Shown here piece after piece: positions 27,349 through 35,607 of a stretch of 47,906 nucleotides of DNA. The stretch is from an uncultured Pelagibacteraceae bacterium (GTDB lineage: Bacteria > Pseudomonadota > Alphaproteobacteria > Pelagibacterales > Pelagibacteraceae). The stretch spans positions 1 through 47,906 of the forward strand of contig CACBYG010000008.1 of NCBI GenBank assembly GCA_902543535.1, in the 5' to 3' direction. The first letter of the stretch is position 1. Every line of letters starts with the position of its first letter. Both the position numbers and the translations under genes were made by a program. Below the pieces are notes generated by a model. It saw only the letters and a program-made list of their open reading frames with translations. It was not told the origin of the DNA and made no database searches.

Positions 27349-28740
27349 TTAGATTGAACTAATTCGAAAAATATTTTCAACTACTGAAATTGAATCTTTT
27401 TTTGCTAAGAAGACAACTTTATCATCTTTAAGAAACACAAAATTAGATCTTGGAATAATTATTTTATTTTCTCTTAAAACTGCACCTATTCTAATCTCAT
27501 CAGGCAAATTCGAATTCTTTAATTCTTTATTAATTAACTCAGAAGTTTCAATAATTTCTGCCTCTATTACTTCATATTCGCCATTCATAATTGTGTAAGC
27601 TGTTTCTATAGTACCTTTATGAACATGTTTTAATATACTAGAAACAGTGTTCATTCTTGGATCTATTAAATCATCAATTTTAAGAGAGTCTTGTAACAAA
27701 GAATAATTCGGTTTATTCACTAATGCCATGGTTCTTTTGTCCTCAATTTCTTTTTCATCTTTAGCGAATTTTTCAACTAGAACACTAACCATTAAATTAT
27801 CTTCGTCATCATTAGTTAAAGCTAAAACCGTTTCTGCCTCTTCTAAGTTTGCTTCTGCTAAAACTTCCTCATCTAGACCATTACCATTAATCACTATGGT
27901 ATTATTTAATTCTGATGCAAGAAATTCTGCACGATCTTTGTTTTTTTCAACAATTTTAACTCTTGCAGCGTCTAAAGTTTCCTCAATATTTTTTGCAAGA
28001 TTAAAACCAATGTTACCACCTCCAACAATAAGGATTTTTTTTGAAACTTTTTCTGTATGACCAAAAGCTTCTAAAGTTTCTGATGTTTGTGACGAATTAA
28101 TAATTACATAAATTTTATCGTTTTTTTTTATATCATCATCTTTTTTCGGAATTAGGAACTTATCATCTCTTATAATTCCAATCACATTTGCCTCCAAATT
28201 AGGATATTTTTTTGTTAAATCTTTAAGCTTAATATTAATTAATGTACAACCATCATTGATTAGAATTTCTAATAATCGTATTTTATTACCCGCAAAAGGC
28301 ACACTGTCTAAAGCTCCTGGAGCTTCTAACTTTCTTTGGATCGATTTTGCAATTTCAATTTCAGGAGAAATAATTACATCAATTGGCAAGTTTTCTTTAT
28401 TATAAACAGTTGTAAATTTAGGGTTTAGATAATCTTGTGATCTTATTCTTGCAATTTTTTTAGGTATATTAAATATGGAAAATGCAATTTGACATATAAG
28501 CATATTAATTTCATCATTTCTTGTAACAGCTATAATCATATCTGTTTCAGAGGCATTAGCTTTTTCAAGAATAGATGGGTATGTTGCTTTGCCAACAATT
28601 GCTTTGACATCTAAAGCATCATCAATTTTTTGTATATCGTCACTAGATGTATCAATTACTGTTATAGAGTGACCTTGTTCACTTAACTGTTTGGATATAG
28701 TAAAACCTACTCTTCCTGCACCACAAATAATTATATTCAT
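27349..28740 (-). CDS. trkA: Trk potassium transport regulator TrkA
   Basis: A peripheral, NAD(H)-binding gating subunit of 463 residues with two RCK units. The first Rossmann motif is IIICGAGRVGFTISKQLSEQG at the N-terminus. The second is ILIVGGGNIGFNLAKNI near residue 234. Each is followed by a TrkA_C domain ending with an acidic/basic pair of strands. The ATG overlaps the ntrX stop by one base (TAATG), giving the order ntrY-ntrX-trkA-trkH. Adjacent ntrX-trkA is a recurring alphaproteobacterial arrangement. Confidence 0.94.
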   Translation of the reverse strand: MNIIICGAGRVGFTISKQLSEQGHSITVIDTSSDDIQKIDDALDVKAIVGKATYPSILEKANASETDMIIAVTRNDEINMLICQIAFSIFNIPKKIARIRSQDYLNPKFTTVYNKENLPIDVIISPEIEIAKSIQRKLEAPGALDSVPFAGNKIRLLEILINDGCTLINIKLKDLTKKYPNLEANVIGIIRDDKFLIPKKDDDIKKNDKIYVIINSSQTSETLEAFGHTEKVSKKILIVGGGNIGFNLAKNIEETLDAARVKIVEKNKDRAEFLASELNNTIVINGNGLDEEVLAEANLEEAETVLALTNDDEDNLMVSVLVEKFAKDEKEIEDKRTMALVNKPNYSLLQDSLKIDDLIDPRMNTVSSILKHVHKGTIETAYTIMNGEYEVIEAEIIETSELINKELKNSNLPDEIRIGAVLRENKIIIPRSNFVFLKDDKVVFLAKKDSISVVENIFRISSI

Positions 28741-30095
28741 TAATTAAATTCTTTAATACCTAGGCCTTTAAGTTTTCTATGTAAGGCACTTCTCTCCATG
28801 CCAACAAAGCTAGCTGTTTTTGAAATATTTCCATTAAATTTTTTTAATTGGATAGTTAAATACTCCTTTTCAAACTTTTCTCTAGCTTCTTTTAATGGCA
28901 CAGATAGGCTGTTTTCTGCAATTTGATCGTCAAAATTATTATTTTTCAAGGACTCCTTAATAATATTTGAAATTTTGTCTTTTGTATCTGGCTGCAATAT
29001 TGCTATTCTTTCAATTAAATTTCTTAGTTCTCTTACATTACCTTTCCAATTGTGATTTAAAATATAGCTATTATTCTCATCTATATTCAATTCTTTAATA
29101 TTATAATTTTCCGATATTTTTTTTGAAAAATAATTTATCAAAAATGGTATATCAGAAATTCTTTGATTTAAAGGTTCAACATTTATTTCAAATACATTTA
29201 TTCTATGAAAAAGGTCTTCTCTAAAGTTGCCTATTTCAATTTCTTTTTTTAAATCTTTGCTTGATGAACACATTAATCTTACGTCAACAGTTACATCATT
29301 ACTGCCATTGACACGTTTAAATTTTTGATCAATTAAAACCCTAAGTATTTTTGATTGTATGTCTAAAGGAATTTCTGAAACTTGATCAATTAAAAGTGTA
29401 CCACTATTAGCTTTTTCTAAAGCACCATAAGAAATAGATCCATTTTCTTTTTCCTCACCAAATAACTCAAGTTCATATTTGCTAGAATCTAATAAGGCAC
29501 CATTCAATATTACAAAAGGATTTTTACTTCTTTTAGAATTTTTATGAATTTTTCTAGCTATTAGCTCTTTACCTGATCCAGAAGGACCATTTATAAATAC
29601 TCTACTCTCAGTTATAGATATTTTTTTTATTTGATCTTTAATGTTGATTATATTTTTACTACTGCCTATGATTTCATAGGATGAAAAAAGCTTACTTTCA
29701 TATTCTCTGTTCTCTTTCTTTAGATTATAATTTTCAACAGCTCTTTTAACAAAATTTAGTAATCTTTCACGATCAAATGGTTTTTCAATAAATTCAAAAG
29801 CACCATTGTGTAAAGACTTAACAGCCATTTCAATATTGGCATGACCAGAAATTATAATTACAGGAACATCTTTATTTTTTGACTTAATGTGAGAAAGAAG
29901 TTCTATACCGTCATTATCTCCTTTATCTAATTTAACATCTAAAATAGCAACATCAGGTAATTTTTTATCAATCTCAGATAAAGCTTGATTGTAATTAGCA
30001 GCTAGCCTTGTTTTGTAACCCGCATCTACAATAAGTTCATTAATAACATTTCTAATATCTGCATTATCATCTACAATTAATATTTCACTACTCAT
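28740..30095 (-). CDS. ntrX: Response regulator NtrX (altered sigma-54-type AAA+)
   Basis: A 451-residue regulator with three parts. The receiver (1-125) has phosphoacceptor D53 in VAILDVKLD and K105 in FIEKPFD. The AAA+ domain (about 140-370) has Walker A GPSGSGKE (170-177), FREDLFHRINVFE and WKGNVRELRNLIER. The Fis-type helix-turn-helix is at the C-terminus (NGNISKTASFVGMERSALHR). Two things are missing: the GAFTGA loop that contacts sigma-54 is replaced by a short ENGSIS (216-221), and the Walker B pair D-E is D237-Q238. It is therefore unlikely to drive sigma-54 open-complex formation and may act with sigma-70. Partner kinase NtrY is upstream. Confidence 0.9.
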   Translation of the reverse strand: MSSEILIVDDNADIRNVINELIVDAGYKTRLAANYNQALSEIDKKLPDVAILDVKLDKGDNDGIELLSHIKSKNKDVPVIIISGHANIEMAVKSLHNGAFEFIEKPFDRERLLNFVKRAVENYNLKKENREYESKLFSSYEIIGSSKNIINIKDQIKKISITESRVFINGPSGSGKELIARKIHKNSKRSKNPFVILNGALLDSSKYELELFGEEKENGSISYGALEKANSGTLLIDQVSEIPLDIQSKILRVLIDQKFKRVNGSNDVTVDVRLMCSSSKDLKKEIEIGNFREDLFHRINVFEINVEPLNQRISDIPFLINYFSKKISENYNIKELNIDENNSYILNHNWKGNVRELRNLIERIAILQPDTKDKISNIIKESLKNNNFDDQIAENSLSVPLKEAREKFEKEYLTIQLKKFNGNISKTASFVGMERSALHRKLKGLGIKEFN

Positions 30096-30096
30096 A

Positions 30097-31878
30097 TTAT
30101 TTAATAAAATTTATTTTAATTTTAGCTCCGTCATTTCTTGGAACAAAGTCAATTTTACCATTATGATCGTTAATAATTTTATTTACTATTGATAGTCCCA
30201 AACCAGTACCATTTTTTTTTGTTGTAAAATAAGGGTTTAAAATATCTTTAATGTTTTTAGAAAATTTTCCAAATCCAATCCCATTATCGACAATAACTAG
30301 ATTTATGTGGTCATTTTTCTCTGTAAGTTCAATAGTGATTTTTTTATTGTAATTACTCTCATTTTCAGCTTTTTGCTGAATACTTTCAATTGAATTTTTA
30401 ATTAAATTTAGAAACACCCTGCTTATTTGCTCTTTATCACTATTTAAAATTATTTTTTCTGAATTATAGGATAAATCTATCACAATGGAATTATCTAATT
30501 CCTTTAGTAATTTAACATTCTCTTTAAGTAAATTGACAAGGTTATTTTTTCGTAAGGTGGGCTTTGGCATTCTTGCAAAGTCAGAAAATTCGTTAACTAA
30601 ATTTCCAATTTGTTTAATTTGGTTATTAATTATTTTTAAATTATCATTAAAATTTTCTGAGTCTTTTTCTTTTAATAAGTTGGAATATTTTTCTCTTAAC
30701 CTATCAATTGTTAATTGAATTGGTGTAAGAGGATTTCTAATTTCATGAGCTAGTTTTCTTGCTAAACTGCCCCACGCTTCATGTCTTTCATTAATAATTA
30801 ATTTTTCCTGTTGAGTTTTTAATCGATCAATCATTAAGTTGAAATTTTTATTTAATATTTCTAAATCTTTATCAGTTTTTACCTCTGGAACTTTTGCATC
30901 AAAATTTCCCTCTCCAATTGAGCTTGAGGCATAAATTAAATTATTAATGGATCTGAAAAATCTTGAAGAGAATCTTATAGCAATTGATATAGACACAAAC
31001 AATAAAACACTCACAACAATTATATAAATTATTGCAAACGATATTTTAATTCCAGTGCTTTTTTCTTCTACTGTATAATAGAAATTAATTGCCTCTTGAG
31101 ATTCAGTTAAATATTTTGAGATTTCTTTATCTAGATACTTTACGACATAAAGAAATTTATCATCAAAATTTTGAAGTCTTATAATTGCTGCAGAAATGTT
31201 TTCTGGAGCGTTAATTATTTTTAAAGGTCTGTCATCTTCTAAAACTAGATTAAGTGCCTTATCAACCGGTGGAACAAAAGACTGAATGTTATTAATTGTT
31301 GTAAATAATAACTTTTTATTGACATCAATTATATGAATTTCATCTACGTCTCTTATTATTTTTTGAGTATTTAAAAAACGTTTATATTCATCAACATTAT
31401 TATTTAAAAAATTTTTACTCTTATTAGTGTCAAAAGCAATCAATACAATATCAGATTGTATTTTGTTTCTTATTTCCTCAACATAATTTCTTGCTAATTC
31501 ATAAGAATTATTAACAACTGTAGTGACCTTTTTGTCAAAATACTTTTCAAGTGCAAAAGAAAAAAGAAATAATGAAAAAATTGAGATTAAAACTGAAGGT
31601 ATTAATGTAAATAAAGCAAAATATGTAATATATTTTTTATTTGATTTTAACCCATCCTTATCAATATCATTTTTAATTGCTTTTTGAATTTCTGAAAAAA
31701 TAAACAAGAAAAGTGAAACTAATAAAATAATGTTAAGTATTAATAAATACTGCAAATTCTGATCATTTAATTGAATAAAGCCTTTATCGATAAAAGTTAA
31801 AAAGGTTAAAAATCCTATCGATAATGTGATAATAAATAATATTATTAGATATATGTTTTTTTTAATAAAATCTGACAT
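30097..31878 (-). CDS. ntrY: Sensor histidine kinase NtrY
   Basis: A 593-residue membrane kinase. Membrane segments lie near 9-29, 42-62, 84-108 and 277-302, with a periplasmic sensing region of about 165 residues between the last two. HAMP covers about 300-355. The phosphoacceptor H378 is in LARKLAHEIRNPLTP. ATP-binding motifs are NLIKNSIESI (491-500), DNGIGFGKF (531-539) and GTGLGLSI (557-564). Unlike the longer NtrY of many alphaproteobacteria (over 700 residues), there is no room for a PAS domain between HAMP and the dimerisation helices. It would signal to NtrX, one base downstream. No NtrB or NtrC is present nearby. Confidence 0.9.
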   Translation of the reverse strand: MSDFIKKNIYLIILFIITLSIGFLTFLTFIDKGFIQLNDQNLQYLLILNIILLVSLFLFIFSEIQKAIKNDIDKDGLKSNKKYITYFALFTLIPSVLISIFSLFLFSFALEKYFDKKVTTVVNNSYELARNYVEEIRNKIQSDIVLIAFDTNKSKNFLNNNVDEYKRFLNTQKIIRDVDEIHIIDVNKKLLFTTINNIQSFVPPVDKALNLVLEDDRPLKIINAPENISAAIIRLQNFDDKFLYVVKYLDKEISKYLTESQEAINFYYTVEEKSTGIKISFAIIYIIVVSVLLFVSISIAIRFSSRFFRSINNLIYASSSIGEGNFDAKVPEVKTDKDLEILNKNFNLMIDRLKTQQEKLIINERHEAWGSLARKLAHEIRNPLTPIQLTIDRLREKYSNLLKEKDSENFNDNLKIINNQIKQIGNLVNEFSDFARMPKPTLRKNNLVNLLKENVKLLKELDNSIVIDLSYNSEKIILNSDKEQISRVFLNLIKNSIESIQQKAENESNYNKKITIELTEKNDHINLVIVDNGIGFGKFSKNIKDILNPYFTTKKNGTGLGLSIVNKIINDHNGKIDFVPRNDGAKIKINFIK

Positions 31879-31902
31879 TTGAGTAAAAAATCACCAATAT
31901 AA

Positions 31903-33003
31903 ATGAACAACTATTTTATAATACTAGCATCGGGACAAAGCAAAAGATTTAATTCGAATAATCCTAAGCAATACATTATCTATAAAAATAAGCCCCTTTT
32001 TATACACTCTATTGAAAAAGCCTTATCATCTAAATTATTCAAAAAAATCATCCTAGTTGTTAACAATGAAAAACAAATCAAAAATAAATTTTCTAAAAAT
32101 GTGGTTGTTATCAAAGGAGGAAAAGAAAGATCAGACTCATCTTTAATAGGGCTTAAATATATAAAAAAATTCAAACCAACAAATGTCTTAATTCACGATG
32201 CAGCAAGACCAAATTTTACATTACAGCTTTTAAAAAATTTAGTTAAATCACTTAAGAAAAATAAGGCTGTGGTGCCTACCATAAAAACAAAAGACTCAAT
32301 TAAGTATAAAATTAAAAAACAGTTATTTAATTTAAATCGTGATTATTCTTTTTCAACTCAGACCCCACAAGCTTTTAGATTTAATGATCTTTATAATTTA
32401 TCGATAAAAGAAAAATCTAAAATTCAAGATGAAGCAACATTATTTATTCAAAATAATTTAAAAGTAAAATTTATAAAAGGTGAAAATTCTAATATTAAAA
32501 TTACTTATAAAGAAGATATCAAAACTAATAAATCATTTTTTGGAATAGGTTTCGATATTCATAGATTAATTAAAAATAAAAAACTTTACTTAGGTGGTTT
32601 AAAAATACCATTCCATTCGGGGTTAAAAGGTCATTCAGATGGAGATGTTATAATTCATGCTGTTATGGATGCTCTATTGGGGGCAATGAGAAAAAAAGAT
32701 ATCGGGACTTTATTTCCAGATAATAAAAAAAAATTTAAAAATATAAGATCTCCTAAAATGTTAACACCTGTCATTCAGATGATGAATAAAAATGAATTCT
32801 ATATAAATAACATAGATATAAATTTAATATGTGAACAACCCAAAGTCTCAAAATTCAGAGATAAAATAATTAAATCTTTATCTAAATTATTAAACATTGA
32901 TAGCTCATTAATAAATCTAAAAGGCAAAACTGTTGAAAAATTAGGATTAATAGGAAAGGAAAAAGCAATTGCTTGTGAGGTAATTTGTTCAATTTCTCAA
33001 TGA
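31903..33003 (+). CDS. ispDF: Bifunctional IspD/IspF isoprenoid enzyme
   Basis: A fusion of two enzymes of the MEP pathway, 366 residues. The N-terminal IspD half (1-~210, 4-diphosphocytidyl-methylerythritol synthase) has ILASGQSKRFNSNNPKQY and VLIHDAARPNF. The C-terminal IspF half (~212-366, methylerythritol cyclodiphosphate synthase) has metal ligands D218 and H220 in GIGFDIHRL, H252 in GDVIIHAVMDALLGA, and ends KGKTVEKLGLIGKEKAIA. IspDF fusions are usual in alphaproteobacteria. Only 24 bases separate its ATG from that of ntrY, so the two divergent promoters must overlap or lie within genes. Its stop overlaps pgpA (ATGA). Confidence 0.95.
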   Translation: MNNYFIILASGQSKRFNSNNPKQYIIYKNKPLFIHSIEKALSSKLFKKIILVVNNEKQIKNKFSKNVVVIKGGKERSDSSLIGLKYIKKFKPTNVLIHDAARPNFTLQLLKNLVKSLKKNKAVVPTIKTKDSIKYKIKKQLFNLNRDYSFSTQTPQAFRFNDLYNLSIKEKSKIQDEATLFIQNNLKVKFIKGENSNIKITYKEDIKTNKSFFGIGFDIHRLIKNKKLYLGGLKIPFHSGLKGHSDGDVIIHAVMDALLGAMRKKDIGTLFPDNKKKFKNIRSPKMLTPVIQMMNKNEFYINNIDINLICEQPKVSKFRDKIIKSLSKLLNIDSSLINLKGKTVEKLGLIGKEKAIACEVICSISQ

Positions 33004-33491
33004 AAAAAATTAATGTTTTAATATCTACTTTCTTTGGGTACGGATATCTAACCAAAATGCCTGGCACAGTAGCGTCTTTAGTGACAACAATTTTTATTTA
33101 TATTGCTTATGAATATCTTGAATACACTGATCTAAGATTTTCAATTATACTCTTTTTTATTATATTTTTTTATTCCTTTCACGCAGTCAAAGATAGTGAG
33201 AGTGAATTTGCAAATAAAGATCCAAGACAAATAGTAATTGATGAAGTTTTGGGTCAATCTATGCCGTTAATTTTACTATTATATTTGAACCAAACCAACC
33301 AAATATCTTTACAGATAGAAATTTATTATATTATTTCTTTCTTTATTTTTAGATTTTTTGATATCTTTAAGCCATTTCCAGTAAGCTATTTTGATAAAAA
33401 TTTTAAAAATTACTTTGGTATAATCATGGATGATATAATGGCTGGATTTTATACTATGTTAGTAATTTACCTAATAAGCCTTAAATTTTAA
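33000..33491 (+). CDS. pgpA: Phosphatidylglycerophosphatase A
   Basis: A 163-residue membrane phosphatase that converts phosphatidylglycerophosphate to phosphatidylglycerol. The family motifs are GYGYLTKMPGTVASL at the N-terminus, DPRQIVIDEVLGQ in the middle and FRFFDIFKPFPVSYFD, with hydrophobic segments between. The ATG at 33000 overlaps the ispDF stop as ATGA and gives the normal N-terminus MKKINVLIST. The frame extends five residues further upstream, but that start lacks support. The next gene begins at its stop codon (TAATG). Confidence 0.9.
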   Translation: MKKINVLISTFFGYGYLTKMPGTVASLVTTIFIYIAYEYLEYTDLRFSIILFFIIFFYSFHAVKDSESEFANKDPRQIVIDEVLGQSMPLILLLYLNQTNQISLQIEIYYIISFFIFRFFDIFKPFPVSYFDKNFKNYFGIIMDDIMAGFYTMLVIYLISLKF

Positions 33492-33955
33492 TGAATATTA
33501 AACTTCTGCATAGAAAACTAATTCAAAAGAAATTAACTATTTCTGTTGCTGAATCTTGCACAGGAGGCCTCTTAGCTAATAACTTAACAAAATTATCTAA
33601 TGCATCTAAATACTTCCAAATAGGTTTAATTACCTATTCTAACAATGCAAAAATTAAAATTTTAAAAGTAAATAAAAAAATTATAGATAAATATGGTGCC
33701 GTAAGCCCAGAAACATGTAAAGCAATGGTTAAAAACTTAGCTAAGATTTCTAAAAGTAAAGTTAATATCTCTATTACAGGAATTGCAGGACCTAACGGGG
33801 GAACAAAACTTAAACCAGTTGGGTTAGTTTATATTGGAGTAAAAAAAAATAATAAGATATTAATCACAAAAAATATATTTAAAAACAAAAATAGACTTGG
33901 AATTCAGAAAGCTACAGTCAAAAAATCTTTAGATATTGTGAATTTCTTAATCTAG
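33491..33955 (+). CDS. pncC: CinA C-terminal family nicotinamide-nucleotide amidase
   Basis: A 154-residue stand-alone CinA C-terminal domain. The catalytic serine lies in VAESCTGGLLAN (S22), followed by YFQIGLITYSNNAK, GAVSPETCKAM and ITGIAGPNGGTKLKPVGLVYIG, all diagnostic. PncC deamidates nicotinamide mononucleotide to nicotinate mononucleotide, recycling NAD. It is coupled to pgpA by TAATG. Its TAG stop overlaps the TAG stop of the convergent COQ10-like gene within a single CTAG (33952-33955). Confidence 0.92.
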   Translation: MNIKLLHRKLIQKKLTISVAESCTGGLLANNLTKLSNASKYFQIGLITYSNNAKIKILKVNKKIIDKYGAVSPETCKAMVKNLAKISKSKVNISITGIAGPNGGTKLKPVGLVYIGVKKNNKILITKNIFKNKNRLGIQKATVKKSLDIVNFLI

Positions 33956-34389
33956 AGATTTTCTGCTTTTTTTTGAAAAGCATCTGCTATTTTATTTAGA
34001 CCAAATTCAAATGACTTTGTCATTATGATGTTAAGAAACTTGTTTTTGATTTCAAAATCAACATCAAATTCAACTTCGGTATATTTTTCTTTTTGCGTGA
34101 ATTTCCAGTTGTTTTCAAGATGTTTCAAAGGACCACCTATATTTGTAACATGTATTGAGTCTGTTTTTTTATCATAACGCACATCACTTTTATAAGTATC
34201 TACAAAAGGTTTTCTGCCAATGGTTAGATCTGCAATGATTGCTATCTCATCTTTTTTATCCTCAAGCTCATAAACTTTAGAGTCAATACAAAAAGGAATA
34301 AATTCTGGATATTTTTCAATATCTAAAACAAAATCAATTAATTTTTGTTTTTCTTGTTCTATGTGCCTTGTTACTGAGGCTTTAGGCAT
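33952..34389 (-). CDS. COQ10/RatA-like START-domain protein
   Basis: A 145-residue polyketide-cyclase/START-fold protein. Typical signatures are LIDFVLDIEKYPEFIPFC near the N-terminus and FEIKNKFLNIIMTKSFEFG near the C-terminus. Relatives bind ubiquinone (COQ10) and help respiration; the enterobacterial relative RatA is annotated as a ribosome-association toxin. Its place beside lipA and pncC matches the alphaproteobacterial COQ10-type gene, so a quinone-binding role is preferred. The start overlaps the lipA stop (TAATG). Confidence 0.85.
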   Translation of the reverse strand: MPKASVTRHIEQEKQKLIDFVLDIEKYPEFIPFCIDSKVYELEDKKDEIAIIADLTIGRKPFVDTYKSDVRYDKKTDSIHVTNIGGPLKHLENNWKFTQKEKYTEVEFDVDFEIKNKFLNIIMTKSFEFGLNKIADAFQKKAENL

Positions 34390-35318
34390 TAATTATTTTG
34401 TAATCTATTTTGTTGTAGTTTCGCAAAATCTTCATCTGCATGGTAAGAGGATCTCGTTAAAGGTGAGGAAGAGACCAGCAAAAATCCTTTGGATTTTGCA
34501 ATATTTTCTAAATCTTTAAATTCATCAGGGTGATAGTATCTGCTTAATGGATGATGTTTTGGAGAAGGTTGTAAATACTGTCCTATAGTAATAAAATCTA
34601 CATCGGCAGATCTTAAATCATCCATCACTTGAATTAATTCATCCTTTTCTTCACCAAGTCCAACCATTAAACCAGATTTAGTAAAAACTTTTTTATTAAT
34701 TTTTTTAACATTTTTCAAAAGTTCTAAAGATCCAAAATATCTAGCACCTGGTCGCACTTTTAAATAAAGACGTGGTACTGTTTCAATGTTGTGATTAAAC
34801 ACATCTAAATCTGCCTCTAAAATTTTTTTATACGCGTCCCCTTTTCTTAAGAAATCTGGTGTTAGAACTTCAATTGAAGTTTTCGGATTTTTTTTACGAG
34901 TTGCATTTATTACTTCATAAAAATGGTTTGACCCACCATCATCTAAATCATCTCTATCGACAGATGTGATCACAACATGTTTTAAATCTAATTTACTTAC
35001 AGCATTAGAAATTTTATAGGGTTCAAATGGATCTAATTTTTCAGGCTTACCAGTTTTAACATCACAAAACGCACAAGCTCTTGTACAAGTGTCACCCATA
35101 ATCATAAATGTTGCATGTCTTTTGCTCCAACATTCAGTTATATTTGGACAGTTAGCTTCCTGACATACAGTGACTAAATTATTTTGGTTAACAATAGTTT
35201 TTGTTAAAAAGAATTCTTTGCTATTTGATAACTTGGATCTTATCCAATCAGGCTTTTTTTTAATTGGATTAATTGGCTTATTTACTTTTTCAGGATGTCT
35301 AATTTTTGTTTTCATCAT
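34389..35318 (-). CDS. lipA: Lipoyl synthase
   Basis: A radical-SAM enzyme of 309 residues that inserts two sulfurs into octanoyl groups on lipoyl domains. The auxiliary cluster cysteines are C52, C57 and C63 ([13 protein letters not shown]), and the radical-SAM cluster is C78, C82 and C85 (CTRACAFC). The C-terminal RSSYHAD holds the conserved serine ligand. Two ATGs lie side by side (35318 and 35315); either could start. The 5' end overlaps the last 20 bases of ftsB. The pyruvate dehydrogenase genes that often precede lipA in this lineage are absent here. Confidence 0.96.
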   Translation of the reverse strand: MMKTKIRHPEKVNKPINPIKKKPDWIRSKLSNSKEFFLTKTIVNQNNLVTVCQEANCPNITECWSKRHATFMIMGDTCTRACAFCDVKTGKPEKLDPFEPYKISNAVSKLDLKHVVITSVDRDDLDDGGSNHFYEVINATRKKNPKTSIEVLTPDFLRKGDAYKKILEADLDVFNHNIETVPRLYLKVRPGARYFGSLELLKNVKKINKKVFTKSGLMVGLGEEKDELIQVMDDLRSADVDFITIGQYLQPSPKHHPLSRYYHPDEFKDLENIAKSKGFLLVSSSPLTRSSYHADEDFAKLQQNRLQNN

Positions 35319-35607
35319 TTTTAATTATATAAATCGTCTCTCCTTCTTTGCCAAATAGAAATCGTTCTCTAATTAAAGTCTCAATATAGTCTAGATCTAA
35401 ATTAGTACTTAATAGTGAATTTTTATGATCCATATCCTCTATTTTACTAATTAAGGTTAATTCCTCATTTTTCAAGTTGGACAAAAGCTCTTTTTTCTCA
35501 ATGTATGAAAAAAGCCCTCTTTCTCCAGAAACAAGATTAAAACCAAAGTATAGAATCAAAAACAATGATATTAATAAAAAATAATTTCTTTTTATTAGCC
35601 TCAACAT
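35299..35607 (-). CDS. ftsB: FtsB/DivIC-family septum formation protein
   Basis: A 102-residue bitopic membrane protein. It has a short basic cytoplasmic N-terminus, one membrane segment (about 9-27), then a coiled-coil region with a heptad-like pattern ([22 protein letters not shown]) and the conserved [21 protein letters not shown] segment of the family. It would act in the divisome with FtsL and FtsQ. The ATG overlaps the eno stop (TAATG), the normal alphaproteobacterial eno-ftsB pairing. Confidence 0.88.
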   Translation of the reverse strand: MLRLIKRNYFLLISLFLILYFGFNLVSGERGLFSYIEKKELLSNLKNEELTLISKIEDMDHKNSLLSTNLDLDYIETLIRERFLFGKEGETIYIIKNDENKN

